From positions 1 to 17,536 of the forward strand of contig CAYOPG010000046.1 of NCBI GenBank assembly GCA_964405775.1: DNA of 17,536 nt. The letters run 5' to 3'. The notes beneath the pieces were generated by a model. The model searched no databases. It worked only from the letters and a program-made list of their open reading frames with translations, and was not told where the DNA came from. Origin of the DNA: JAAZFF01 sp964405775 (lineage in GTDB: Bacteria; Verrucomicrobiota; Kiritimatiellia; RFP12; UBA3636). Both the position numbers and the translations under genes were made by a program. This document shows positions 6,789 through 14,211 of the stretch, one piece after another; positions within the stretch are counted from its first letter, which is position 1; every line of letters begins with the position of its first letter.

Positions 6789-9598
6789 GGCTGCGCCTTT
6801 AGCCCTCTAATGACTGCATCTCTGATTTTTTCTTCAATGAGGGAGTATCCCGTTGCCATGAAATGGAGGCCATCGTCATTCGAATCATGCGGGACACCCT
6901 CTGCATCCGCCACAACATAGCGTGTAAAAGGAGTCGATACTTGATGAGCACGGACTAGCCTGTTGAATGCGACGAGCTCGTTCTGGCGCTCTGCAGTGTA
7001 GCCCTGATAGTCCACCCTCATTTTCGGCAGTGTCACGCCTATGACGAGCGTGCGTCCTCGACCGGCGCGTTGCGTCAATATATTGTTTAATCCAGTCTTC
7101 CAATCAGAATATATGCTTCCGGCTGTTCGACCGCCAACGACATCGTTCATCCCAATGAAGTAGACAACTACATGAACACTGGGGCCGGTTTGAACAGCTC
7201 CGCGCGGAAGTGCGCGCGAGGTATCGACCAGCATACGGTTTATTTCATAAGTGCGCGAGCCCGGGTAACCGCAATGCTCGGGCCCGTGGCCGTTGGTTTC
7301 GTGCCCGAGCCAAGGGATCACGGAAGACAAATCGCGCTTGAGGTAACCCCGGAGGCCTTGGAAGTTAATGTCCGTCGGCGAGGCGGAATAGCCGCTCCAA
7401 TCGGACACTGTCGGGTAAGTCAACCAAGGGCTTGGCCACAATGGCATTTGGTACCCTCCGGTGTTTGTTCGTCTGAACCCGTACGTGAGCGAATCGCCTA
7501 TGGCCACCATTGCTTGGCCAAGCAGCCTTACCTTAGCACTCTCAGAGATAACCTGCCCGGTTGTTGTCTTGATAATGCAGGATACGTCCACAGATGTCCC
7601 TGGCGGCCAAGCACCCTTAGCTTGCATTTCCACGTCTATCGAGACGGCGGCGCTACCGGGTATCTGCACTTCGCCTGCTGATGGCGTTACAAACACCCCT
7701 CCAGGGAGTTTGTACAGAATACGCGAAGGATCGCTGAAGCGCAGCCAACGTGTCACCCCGGTGGGGTCGGCGGCTATTCCGTTCAAACGTATTTTTGCCG
7801 GAACAATACTCCCCATAACCGATGAAAACGCAGGAGGTAAAACAAGCACTCCAGGCGAGGCGTTTTCGGCCGACGGGATCGGTCCGGCTGTATTCAGACG
7901 GCCGGCAGGCCATGCGTCAATTTGTGTTTTGAACTGCGGATCCGCCTGAGAGGAACCATCCGTGTTCGAGTACCTCGAAATAACCCACACCTCCGCAAAC
8001 AAATTGGTGTTCAATGGAGCCATACCCGGCATGACTGTGGTGCTTGATAGATGGCGACCAAGTAGACCTCCGGTATCTGTTATCGACAGCAAGGTCCCGT
8101 CGACTCCCTCCACCCTCGCCTCATAATCCGGGTCGGCAAAGAGATTGCTCGAACGCACGCTGCCAAGGTGATCGAGCGTGATCTTGTAATGTCCGCCAAC
8201 CACAAGTTCAAGATCTGCTGTTTGTATACCCCCATAAATGGTGTTTTGAAAGGTAAAGCTTCTGGGATCCCCTGAAATCGGATCAACTTTCATTACGTAT
8301 GCCTCAGTCATACCATCTAACCCCGGATCCCCAAGGGTAATTCTAACCGGTGCCAACAACGAAACGTTTTCTACACGTCCGGGTCCGATCGGATTGGAGT
8401 AATTTTCGATTTCTGTCAAGTCGTCGACGCCGTCCCTGTCTGTGTCACGCCGCCTAGTGTGCGTCCTATACCGGAGCTCCAATCGGTTTGCAAGCCCGTC
8501 GCCATCGGCATCGCCATGAAGTCCGTGGATCCCGGAATCATCATATGCCAGCAGCCTTTGGGACACCTCATATCCGTCGCCACGCATATCATCATCAGTA
8601 TCCCAGTAAAAAGGATCTAGCCCGCCGTGCAGGAACTCCTGTGTCACGTCGAGCCCATCGCGATCGATATCACCAGGATTATCCGAAACCGACGGATCCA
8701 GTTTGCGGCCTGCCATCTGCTCCGGCTTGTAGTAATAAAACTCTATGCCGTCGATTATACCATCGCCATCCGAATCCGGGTTTGTTGCACTCAGGTATCG
8801 CATTGGCATTACGCGCAACGCTAGCGACTCGTGCAAAGACGCGCCCGGCAGACTCCATCCCGAACCTTGCTTTTGCGCACCAACCACAATCTCCGGGACA
8901 GGCGCACCGCCGAAGTCGAGATCTCGATAGCGCCATATCATTTCACCGCCTGAGCGTATCTCCACCTGAAATGATATTCTCGAATCCGGCAATTCAGGTA
9001 CACCTAGATTTTCCCAGCAAATCACAATCGACCTGGAATCTGTAGCCGTCAACGCCCAGTACCTGCAATCGGCGGCAGAATATGAAAAGCTATCGAGCCA
9101 GTAGGGTGATATGAAGCTGCTGTATGGAAGTTCCACAGGCAAAGCCGCCGGAGCCGTGCTCTCCTGAAACATACCGTCAAATGAAAGCACACCGTTGCGG
9201 CACGCCCAAACGTTCGTGTACATGTCGCCCCCCCAATTCAAAGGAAATGGCAGAGTCACCCTCGTCATATAGACAGACGACGACAATTCAGTTAACGTTC
9301 CAGATCCTGTTCCGTTGTTCCATGCAAAAGCGTTCTTTTCAACCTGCCCCCATAAAGCTATGCACGCCCCCTCCTCCTCATCGTTTAGGCCATCCCAGTC
9401 TGTCTCGGGCTTGGAAAGGTAAACCTGTCGAGTATAGTCGCACCAGTTTCTGGCGCCTGCCGGGCCGAACAACCCCCTCATATCATCCTGCGGGAAAATA
9501 TCACCGGCAGAATAGCCGGGGAGGATAATGCAGGCAAACAAAGCGGCCATACAACATGCCTTGAGCACAATTGCAGATTTATTTATTTTTCCCAACAT
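6785..9598 (-). CDS. Exported multidomain protein: TSP3-like Ca-binding loops and C-terminal SGNH hydrolase
   Basis: The 937-residue protein has a signal peptide (1-31). Residues 60-265 look like a nidogen-type beta sandwich (LPFPLNWGGDMYTNVWACRNG then LSFDG). Five Ca-binding DxDxDG-type loops follow: 275-286, 310-321, 333-344, 363-374 and 385-396; a half loop sits at 67-76. Residues 410-690 are beta-rich with no family I recognise. Residues 695-937 are an SGNH/GDSL hydrolase with blocks GDSL (701-704, nucleophile Ser703), a block-II glycine near 776-780, GMND (816-819) and DGLH (909-912, Asp/His). All catalytic residues are present, so esterase, lipase or carbohydrate deacetylase activity is likely; the substrate is unknown. 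It is first of three overlapping genes, with a promoter at 9705-9733 and a weak RBS. Confidence 0.9.
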   Translation of the reverse strand: MLGKINKSAIVLKACCMAALFACIILPGYSAGDIFPQDDMRGLFGPAGARNWCDYTRQVYLSKPETDWDGLNDEEEGACIALWGQVEKNAFAWNNGTGSGTLTELSSSVYMTRVTLPFPLNWGGDMYTNVWACRNGVLSFDGMFQESTAPAALPVELPYSSFISPYWLDSFSYSAADCRYWALTATDSRSIVICWENLGVPELPDSRISFQVEIRSGGEMIWRYRDLDFGGAPVPEIVVGAQKQGSGWSLPGASLHESLALRVMPMRYLSATNPDSDGDGIIDGIEFYYYKPEQMAGRKLDPSVSDNPGDIDRDGLDVTQEFLHGGLDPFYWDTDDDMRGDGYEVSQRLLAYDDSGIHGLHGDADGDGLANRLELRYRTHTRRRDTDRDGVDDLTEIENYSNPIGPGRVENVSLLAPVRITLGDPGLDGMTEAYVMKVDPISGDPRSFTFQNTIYGGIQTADLELVVGGHYKITLDHLGSVRSSNLFADPDYEARVEGVDGTLLSITDTGGLLGRHLSSTTVMPGMAPLNTNLFAEVWVISRYSNTDGSSQADPQFKTQIDAWPAGRLNTAGPIPSAENASPGVLVLPPAFSSVMGSIVPAKIRLNGIAADPTGVTRWLRFSDPSRILYKLPGGVFVTPSAGEVQIPGSAAVSIDVEMQAKGAWPPGTSVDVSCIIKTTTGQVISESAKVRLLGQAMVAIGDSLTYGFRRTNTGGYQMPLWPSPWLTYPTVSDWSGYSASPTDINFQGLRGYLKRDLSSVIPWLGHETNGHGPEHCGYPGSRTYEINRMLVDTSRALPRGAVQTGPSVHVVVYFIGMNDVVGGRTAGSIYSDWKTGLNNILTQRAGRGRTLVIGVTLPKMRVDYQGYTAERQNELVAFNRLVRAHQVSTPFTRYVVADAEGVPHDSNDDGLHFMATGYSLIEEKIRDAVIRGLKAQP

Positions 9599-9704
9599 TG
9601 CAGTTTTCCGAAAGAGCGAGACTTCTAGACTTGGCAGCCGAACAGTGGGGCAAAACCCGTATGTGTCGAACAGGACGCCACATCCAGCTGTTTACATTTA
9701 TGGC

Positions 9705-9733
9705 ATGATATGAAAGATGTTGCGCTTTTTCAA
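9705..9733 (-). promoter_or_regulatory. Predicted promoter of the exported three-gene operon
   Basis: On the minus strand TTGAAA (9733-9728) and TATCAT (9710-9705) are exactly 17 bp apart, close to the sigma70 consensus. The start would be near 9698, giving a leader of about 100 nt. It sits back to back with the tolB promoter, the two -35 boxes being 23 bp apart, so one regulator bound between them could affect both. Confidence 0.65.
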
Positions 9734-9756
9734 GTAAAAACACCGCTACTATCCGC

Positions 9757-9786
9757 TTGCTAACAAAGCCATGATTTTGCTACAAT
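9757..9786 (+). promoter_or_regulatory. Predicted extended -10 promoter of tolB-pal
   Basis: TTGCTA (9757-9762) and TACAAT (9781-9786) are 18 bp apart, with TGC immediately before the -10 box. A TATAAT 7 bp further downstream (9794-9799) is a second possible -10 but has no well-placed -35. Transcription would start near 9793. Beyond these two promoters, I see nothing else in the 302 bp between the divergent genes (9599-9900). Confidence 0.6.
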
Positions 9787-9900
9787 GCGACCGTATAATC
9801 AATGTACCTGTCAGCACAGCTCGCGGGGCGATAAAACCGCCAACGGTAAGTGCGCAGTGTTTGTTACTTTTCCCTTTCAGTCCTCCGATCCATACAGCAA

Positions 9901-11124
9901 ATGCCCAGTAAAATTCAATCGATCGCAATACTAGCTCTTATTTGTTCAACCGCCGTCTTCGGCGCCGACATAACGATTTCAGGTGCAACAAGAAACGATT
10001 GGAAGCAGACGATCAGCCTCGCTGGAATCCGAAGCGACAGCTCTGCCCAATCACGTGAGTTCATGGACGTCCTGAAAAACGACTTGGTGCGGTCCGGGTG
10101 GTTCATACCAGTAAACACCGAAAGCGCTTCTGTAGTGTTACGCGGCAACGTTACAAGCTCCGCTTCAAGCATAAGCGCCGCTGTTGAGGCTAATTGGCTG
10201 GCAGGGCAGCGCGGTTTCTCTTGGTCGAAATCCGCCTCCAGCACTCAGACTCGCGACTCTGCGCACGCTCTCGCGGATCAGATAGTGACAAGAGTAACGG
10301 GCAAGCCCTCAATGGCATCGTCAAAAATCCTCTTCATCGGCAAGCGGGGCGGCGCGGAAACCGAAGTTTTCCTGTGCGATGCCGATGGAGCGCGCGTTCA
10401 GCAGCTCACAAGCGACCGCAAACTGTGTATGTCGCCATCTTGGGTTCCTGGTAGAAACGAGTTCTTGTACACCTCCTGGCTTACTGGCGGCGCCGCCGTG
10501 TACAAGGTTAATCTCGATACGAACCAGCGCGAAGTTATATCGAGCCAACCAGGCGTTAACCACGGGGCGGCGCAATCAACTACGGGACATATCGCGCTGA
10601 TACTCTCGCGCTCAGGCGGCGTTGACCTATACGTCCTGTCGGGGGGAAAGCTAAACAGGATCACGCGCAGCAAGGACGTCAACGAGTCCAGCCCGGCTTG
10701 GTCACCCGATGGGAACAGCATCGTATATGTGAGCGACGAAGGACGAATCCCGCGCGTATATAAAATGAGCGTGTCCGACAAGCAAGGACGCCGCCTAAAC
10801 TACTCGTCCGCAGTAAGGGAGAGCTTTGCGCCCGAATGGGGACCGCTTAACCAGATCGCTTTCTGCGGACGTGGTGGCGGCCGATACGGCATCTACATTC
10901 TGGATGCAAACGCCGATCCGCGCACATCCACGCCCAAGCTTGTGAGCCCAAATGACGGCGCCGATTATGAAGACCCATCCTGGGCACCGGATGGCCGTCA
11001 TATCGTCTGTACAAGAACACTTAATTACCGGCGTTCTCTGGTGATTCTAGACACCATGGGCGACCCCCCGGTGGCACTTCACAGCATCCAAGGGGAATGG
11101 TACCTCCCCAATTGGAGCAAGTGA
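9901..11124 (+). CDS. tolB: Tol-Pal system protein TolB
   Basis: From ATG 9901 the protein has 407 residues, close to the usual TolB length. A signal peptide covers about 1-22 (cleavage near VFGA). Residues about 23-135 are the N-terminal alpha/beta domain (SREFMDVLKNDLVRSGWF). From residue 143 a six-bladed propeller follows, with TolB/PD40 blade signatures: SPSWVPG, HGAAQSTTG, SPAWSPDG, APEWGP, DPSWAPDG. TolB is periplasmic, binds Pal, and links the outer membrane to the Tol motor. An in-frame GTG at 9850 would add 17 residues before the signal peptide and is unlikely. No Shine-Dalgarno is visible before ATG 9901. pal follows 86 bp downstream. tolQ, tolR and tolA are not next to it; the divergent exported operon occupies that place. 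Confidence 0.92.
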   Translation: MPSKIQSIAILALICSTAVFGADITISGATRNDWKQTISLAGIRSDSSAQSREFMDVLKNDLVRSGWFIPVNTESASVVLRGNVTSSASSISAAVEANWLAGQRGFSWSKSASSTQTRDSAHALADQIVTRVTGKPSMASSKILFIGKRGGAETEVFLCDADGARVQQLTSDRKLCMSPSWVPGRNEFLYTSWLTGGAAVYKVNLDTNQREVISSQPGVNHGAAQSTTGHIALILSRSGGVDLYVLSGGKLNRITRSKDVNESSPAWSPDGNSIVYVSDEGRIPRVYKMSVSDKQGRRLNYSSAVRESFAPEWGPLNQIAFCGRGGGRYGIYILDANADPRTSTPKLVSPNDGADYEDPSWAPDGRHIVCTRTLNYRRSLVILDTMGDPPVALHSIQGEWYLPNWSK

Positions 11125-11166
11125 TGTAAATCAACCATTAACTAACAAACCAACACACAAATAAAC

Positions 11167-11195
11167 GTTCCTGCCACCCCAAAACGCAGGAGAAC
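11167..11195 (+). promoter_or_regulatory. Possible hairpin covering an AGGAG upstream of pal
   Basis: GTTCCTGC (11167-11174) can pair with GCAGGAGAAC (11186-11195), with a two-base bulge and an 11-nt loop. The AGGAG in the 3' arm lies 18 nt before the pal ATG; a weaker GAGAAG lies 3 nt before the ATG. The hairpin could limit ribosome access, or act as an RNA-processing site between tolB and pal. The stem is short. Confidence 0.3.
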
Positions 11196-11210
11196 AAAAA
11201 AGAGAAGAAC

Positions 11211-11768
11211 ATGCGCGCAAACAACAATACACTCAAATTCGCTTTTGCAATCATGGCCGTCGCCGTTCTCGCGTCTGGCTGCAGGACAAAAAAACCCACG
11301 GAGGGAGATGGCTATGTAGACCCAAGGGACACACTCTCGCCGATGTATTTAAACAGTGGTTGGGAGACCTCAGACAGTGAGTATCCACTCTCAAGCGGCT
11401 GGCGTGCCGAGGATCTGAGCCCAGTAACTGATGCCGAGGGGATTTTCCCGGTCTATTTCGCATATGACGCATACTCAATCCCGCAGGAGCAGATGGGAAA
11501 CATCAGCATAGTTGCAGAGTTCCTACGCATCAACCCCGCGATCGTACTCGTTGTCGAAGGACATTGCGACGAGCGTGGCACACATGAGTACAACATTTCT
11601 CTTGGCGAATACCGTGCTTTGTCCGTTCGCGAGCAGCTAGTCGCTCTCGGAACCGATCCCGGACGCATCCAGACCACCAGCTTCGGCAAAGAACGCCCTG
11701 CCGATCCCTCGCATAACGAATCCGCTTGGGCAAAGAACCGCCGCGCGGAATTTTCGTTTTACCGCTAA
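11211..11768 (+). CDS. pal: Peptidoglycan-associated lipoprotein Pal
   Basis: The 185-residue protein has a lipoprotein signal: a basic/polar start, hydrophobic 9-21, and a lipobox ending ASGC with acylated Cys24. A flexible linker (25-78) leads to the OmpA/Pal domain (79-185). That domain has VYFAYD, the peptidoglycan-binding EGHCDERGTHEYN (116-128, Asp120), LGEYRA (Arg135), SFGKERP and AWAKNRRAEF. It anchors the outer membrane to peptidoglycan by holding the diaminopimelate side chain, and binds TolB, whose gene is directly upstream. Length and domain order are usual. The linker is somewhat longer and more acidic than in E. coli Pal. It is very likely co-transcribed with tolB. Confidence 0.95.
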   Translation: MRANNNTLKFAFAIMAVAVLASGCRTKKPTEGDGYVDPRDTLSPMYLNSGWETSDSEYPLSSGWRAEDLSPVTDAEGIFPVYFAYDAYSIPQEQMGNISIVAEFLRINPAIVLVVEGHCDERGTHEYNISLGEYRALSVREQLVALGTDPGRIQTTSFGKERPADPSHNESAWAKNRRAEFSFYR

Positions 11769-11779
11769 CACTCCCGGCG

Positions 11780-13189
11780 GTGACGCCATTTGAAACAACC
11801 CTACCCCCGCTCCCCAACGGCCCAATACTCGTGGCCGTTTCTGGCGGGGCTGATTCTGTTGCCCTTCTAAATCTGCTGCATCGAACAGCAGATCTGCACA
11901 AACACCCTCTACTGGTAGCTCACTACCAGCATGGGATACGCGGTATTGAAGCAGAGCTCGACGCTCGAAGTGTAGCAGATATGGCAGCCGCACTCGGGTT
12001 ACAGTTTTTCCGCGGCGACGGAGATGTCCCCTCCGAGGCTCAGAGAACTGGTGAATCAATCGAAATGGCCGCACGCCGCATGCGACACGCATTCTTGCAA
12101 GAAACAGCGAGCAAGAATTTGTGCGTCGCAATCGCAACAGGCCACACTGCAGACGATCAGGCGGAAACTATTTTTCTGCGCCTTGCGCGCGGCACCAGTC
12201 TTCGCGGCGCGGGCGGTATCCGCCCGATCTCTAAACCTGCCGCAGACGCCATACCGATTATTCGCCCTATTATAAAGCTCCGGCATCAACAGCTTTGTGA
12301 TTGGCTCGTGGCAGAGTCCATACCCTGGCACGAGGATTCGACTAACGACGACTGCGCAATGCAGCGAAACCGCATCCGTAAAAAACTTCTTCCCGAGTTT
12401 GAATCAATCCTCGGCAAAGCCTCCGTCGAATCCCTAGCGCGTTCTATGGAAATGTTCCGTGACGACGACGACTTTCTGGAGTCTATCGCGTCTGATAAAA
12501 CCAAGGGGTGCGCGCTGTCCGCAAAATCGCTGTCTGCTTCCGAACTGAATGCTCAGCCGCTACCGATTTTCCGTCGTATAGTAGCTAAATGGCTGTATAA
12601 CTCCGGGATAACGCCGCAACTCGTCACTCTTAACGCGATAGAAAGAATCAGGGAGTTGTGCTCCGGTCCGGAGCGTGGAACGGTGGATGCGACGCTGGGG
12701 GGAGGCTGGACTGCGCGCCGTTGCGGAGATTCGCTTGAGATCATTACTCCTGAGTCTGGGAGCTCCAAGAAATCGAAACCTTTCAGCTTCATCCTGCCTG
12801 CAGATGACGCCACGCTCGGGCCGATCGCGATTTCTTCAGTATCTCCATCCGTTATGCTTGAAATCAGACACGGGCTTGATGTCGCAAAACCGCGCAGATC
12901 CTCCCCTCTCTATTTACCTTCATACTGTAGCATCTCTGCAAAACTGATCGGCATGGAACTAACGCTAAGACCGCCACGCCGAGGTGACCGGATTGCCCCT
13001 GCTGGAAAAGGAATGACTCAGAAACTTTCCGATATTTTCACAAATCTAAAAATTCCGAGGGACAAGCGAACTGAAATCATTGTTATTTCAGATGCCGATG
13101 ACCGGGTCATATGGCTCCCCGGCTATGCCGTTGATGAATCAGCCGCCGTGCGCAACGGCGAAGCTTCCGTTCAACTGAAGCTCTCATAG
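11780..13189 (+). CDS. tilS: tRNA(Ile)-lysidine synthetase TilS
   Basis: From GTG 11780 the protein has 469 residues. An N-type ATP-pyrophosphatase PP-loop lies at SGGADS (21-26), followed by HYQHGIRG (usually HxNHGLR) and GHTADDQAET (121-130). The anticodon-side segment HEDSTNDD and NRIRKKLLP (197-205) follow, then a linker and the TilS C-terminal domain (from 393, LTLRPPRRGDRIAPAG...). It converts C34 of tRNA-Ile(CAU) to lysidine so that it reads AUA. GTG 11780 lies 11 bp after pal; the TTG at 11726 would overlap pal by 43 bp. Neither has a clear RBS, so the start is uncertain. It probably belongs to the tolB-pal transcript. A tRNA gene with a CAT anticodon lies 137 bp downstream. Confidence 0.92.
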   Translation: MTPFETTLPPLPNGPILVAVSGGADSVALLNLLHRTADLHKHPLLVAHYQHGIRGIEAELDARSVADMAAALGLQFFRGDGDVPSEAQRTGESIEMAARRMRHAFLQETASKNLCVAIATGHTADDQAETIFLRLARGTSLRGAGGIRPISKPAADAIPIIRPIIKLRHQQLCDWLVAESIPWHEDSTNDDCAMQRNRIRKKLLPEFESILGKASVESLARSMEMFRDDDDFLESIASDKTKGCALSAKSLSASELNAQPLPIFRRIVAKWLYNSGITPQLVTLNAIERIRELCSGPERGTVDATLGGGWTARRCGDSLEIITPESGSSKKSKPFSFILPADDATLGPIAISSVSPSVMLEIRHGLDVAKPRRSSPLYLPSYCSISAKLIGMELTLRPPRRGDRIAPAGKGMTQKLSDIFTNLKIPRDKRTEIIVISDADDRVIWLPGYAVDESAAVRNGEASVQLKLS

Positions 13190-13274
13190 CAACGGAGCAC
13201 TATCCCGCATCGTCGGATGTTTCTGCGCCACGTGCGAGAGCAATTTCCCATTTTCAATCTAGCGATTTTCGATG

Positions 13275-13304
13275 TTGACTGAACGGCCCGGTTTTTGATA
13301 CTGT
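13275..13304 (+). promoter_or_regulatory. Extended -10 promoter of the tRNA gene
   Basis: TTGACT (13275-13280) and TACTGT (13299-13304) are 18 bp apart, with TGA before the -10 box. The start would be near 13311, about 16 bp before the mature tRNA 5' end. It has the best -35 of the promoters seen here, as expected for a stable RNA gene. The rest of the gap after tilS (13190-13274) holds nothing I can name. Confidence 0.6.
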
Positions 13305-13326
13305 ATGAACCGTCTTTCACGTTATT

Positions 13327-13402
13327 GGCGGGATAGCTCAGTCGGTAGAGCACTGGAATCATAATCCATTGGTCGGGGGTTCGAGTCCCTTTCCCGCCAC
13401 CA
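13327..13402 (+). tRNA. tRNA with CAT anticodon (tRNA-Ile2 or elongator tRNA-Met)
   Basis: The 76-nt gene folds as a complete cloverleaf with encoded CCA. The acceptor GGCGGGA/TCCCGCC is perfect, the D stem is GCTC/GAGC, and the anticodon loop ATCATAA holds CAT at positions 34-36. The T stem GGGGG/CCCTT has two G-U pairs, and the discriminator is A73. It is not the initiator: pair 1-72 is G-C and the three G-C pairs of the anticodon stem are absent. The stretch from anticodon to variable loop (CATAATCCATTGGTC) is closer to E. coli tRNA-Ile2 than to elongator Met, from memory. Oddities are A32 (normally a pyrimidine) and an unpaired C27-U43. Which of the two it is cannot be settled by reading. 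Confidence 0.95.
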
Positions 13403-13421
13403 CTCATTAAGGAAGAAAACG

Positions 13422-14198
13422 CTATATCCCTAGGAGAGCTCTTAGGGCTATGGCTCTGCCTTCGAAAGGCACGTTCTCTATGTGGTAGCGGATGAACAGA
13501 CCGAGCAAACGAACAAGCGCGAACACGTGCGGTTCAGCGATTCGGGCTATTGCGGAGTTCAATCCAAGTGAACGCGAGGCGACGACTGCATTATAGAGGT
13601 CAACGGTTCGTCTGGAAACGTTGATCATTGGATCGTAGTATTCGCGCGTTGAATGCTCCGGACAGTGGCGAGATCCTGAGGCCAGATTAAAAAGGAAGGC
13701 GTCGTCGGTTGACTTGTAACCGCAACTGCGGCATGGATTGAAATTCGGAGACAGCCCCATAAGGGAAAGGATTTTGGCCTCGTAGCGGGCGAAGACTATA
13801 GCGAGAGGGGCGAAGTCAGATGACGATATGAAATCAAGCGTTTCGGATAAAAGAGAATACAAGGCTCTGTCGCGAACACCTCCTCCGGAAGCGTTGTAGG
13901 CCAGCGCAGAGAACCAAGAGGCGCATTGTTCGGCTCTCCAGTTTGTGCGCAGTTTTTCCCGCATTACGAGCGGCGTGCTTTCCTTTGCGATGTGGACGCC
14001 ATTGATTTCGCGCGTGTAGTAAAGAAGCTCGCACGTGTAGAAAAGATCATATTGACCAAGAAAAAGACTTTTGCTTCGCGTGGCACCCTTGACCGAAGTT
14101 GTGATCCGGTCTCCTTCGCTGGTCAGCCACGACACTATGTGCGAAGTGCGCGAAAAAGGGAATATCCTTAGTACAATTGCCTCAGTTTTCCGGATCAT
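13422..14198 (-). CDS. recO: DNA repair protein RecO
   Basis: The 258-residue protein begins MIRKTEAIVLRIFPFSRTSHIVSWLT, the usual RecO OB-fold start, then an alpha-helical domain. The zinc site is CRSC (156, 159) with CPEH (179, 182), so the fourth ligand is His rather than the common Cys. RecO loads RecA onto SSB-coated DNA with RecR and anneals strands. The frame is open upstream to 14306, but those extra 36 residues lie inside mgtE and before the conserved start, so ATG 14198 is chosen. It starts 13 bp after mgtE and ends the minus-strand cluster. The last codons form an 8-bp stem (13428-13447), possibly an mRNA 3' structure. Only 19 bp separate its stop from the convergent tRNA. Confidence 0.92.
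   Translation of the reverse strand: MIRKTEAIVLRIFPFSRTSHIVSWLTSEGDRITTSVKGATRSKSLFLGQYDLFYTCELLYYTREINGVHIAKESTPLVMREKLRTNWRAEQCASWFSALAYNASGGGVRDRALYSLLSETLDFISSSDFAPLAIVFARYEAKILSLMGLSPNFNPCRSCGYKSTDDAFLFNLASGSRHCPEHSTREYYDPMINVSRRTVDLYNAVVASRSLGLNSAIARIAEPHVFALVRLLGLFIRYHIENVPFEGRAIALRALLGI
13428..13447 (-). other. Stem-loop in the last codons of recO
   Basis: CCCTAGGA (13428-13435) and TCTTAGGG (13440-13447) form eight pairs (one G-U on the plus strand reading) around GAGC. On the recO mRNA it ends just before the stop codon and a UUUU follows about 10 nt later, too far for a classical terminator. It may help end the mgtE-recO transcript before it runs antisense into the tRNA gene. Confidence 0.3.
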
Positions 14199-14211
14199 CG
14201 CTTTTGCATGG

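Noticed and set aside
7172..7681. Plus-strand open frame of about 170 codons inside the SGNH gene
   Set aside because: It lies opposite a gene with clear domains, and its translation has no recognisable motifs and many Arg/Pro/Cys, typical of antisense shadow.
9850..9900. GTG start for tolB
   Set aside because: It would put 17 residues before the signal peptide. ATG 9901 gives a standard exported TolB start.
11726..11779. TTG start for tilS overlapping pal
   Set aside because: It would overlap the conserved end of pal by 43 bp and add 18 residues without family support. GTG 11780 leaves a short normal gap.
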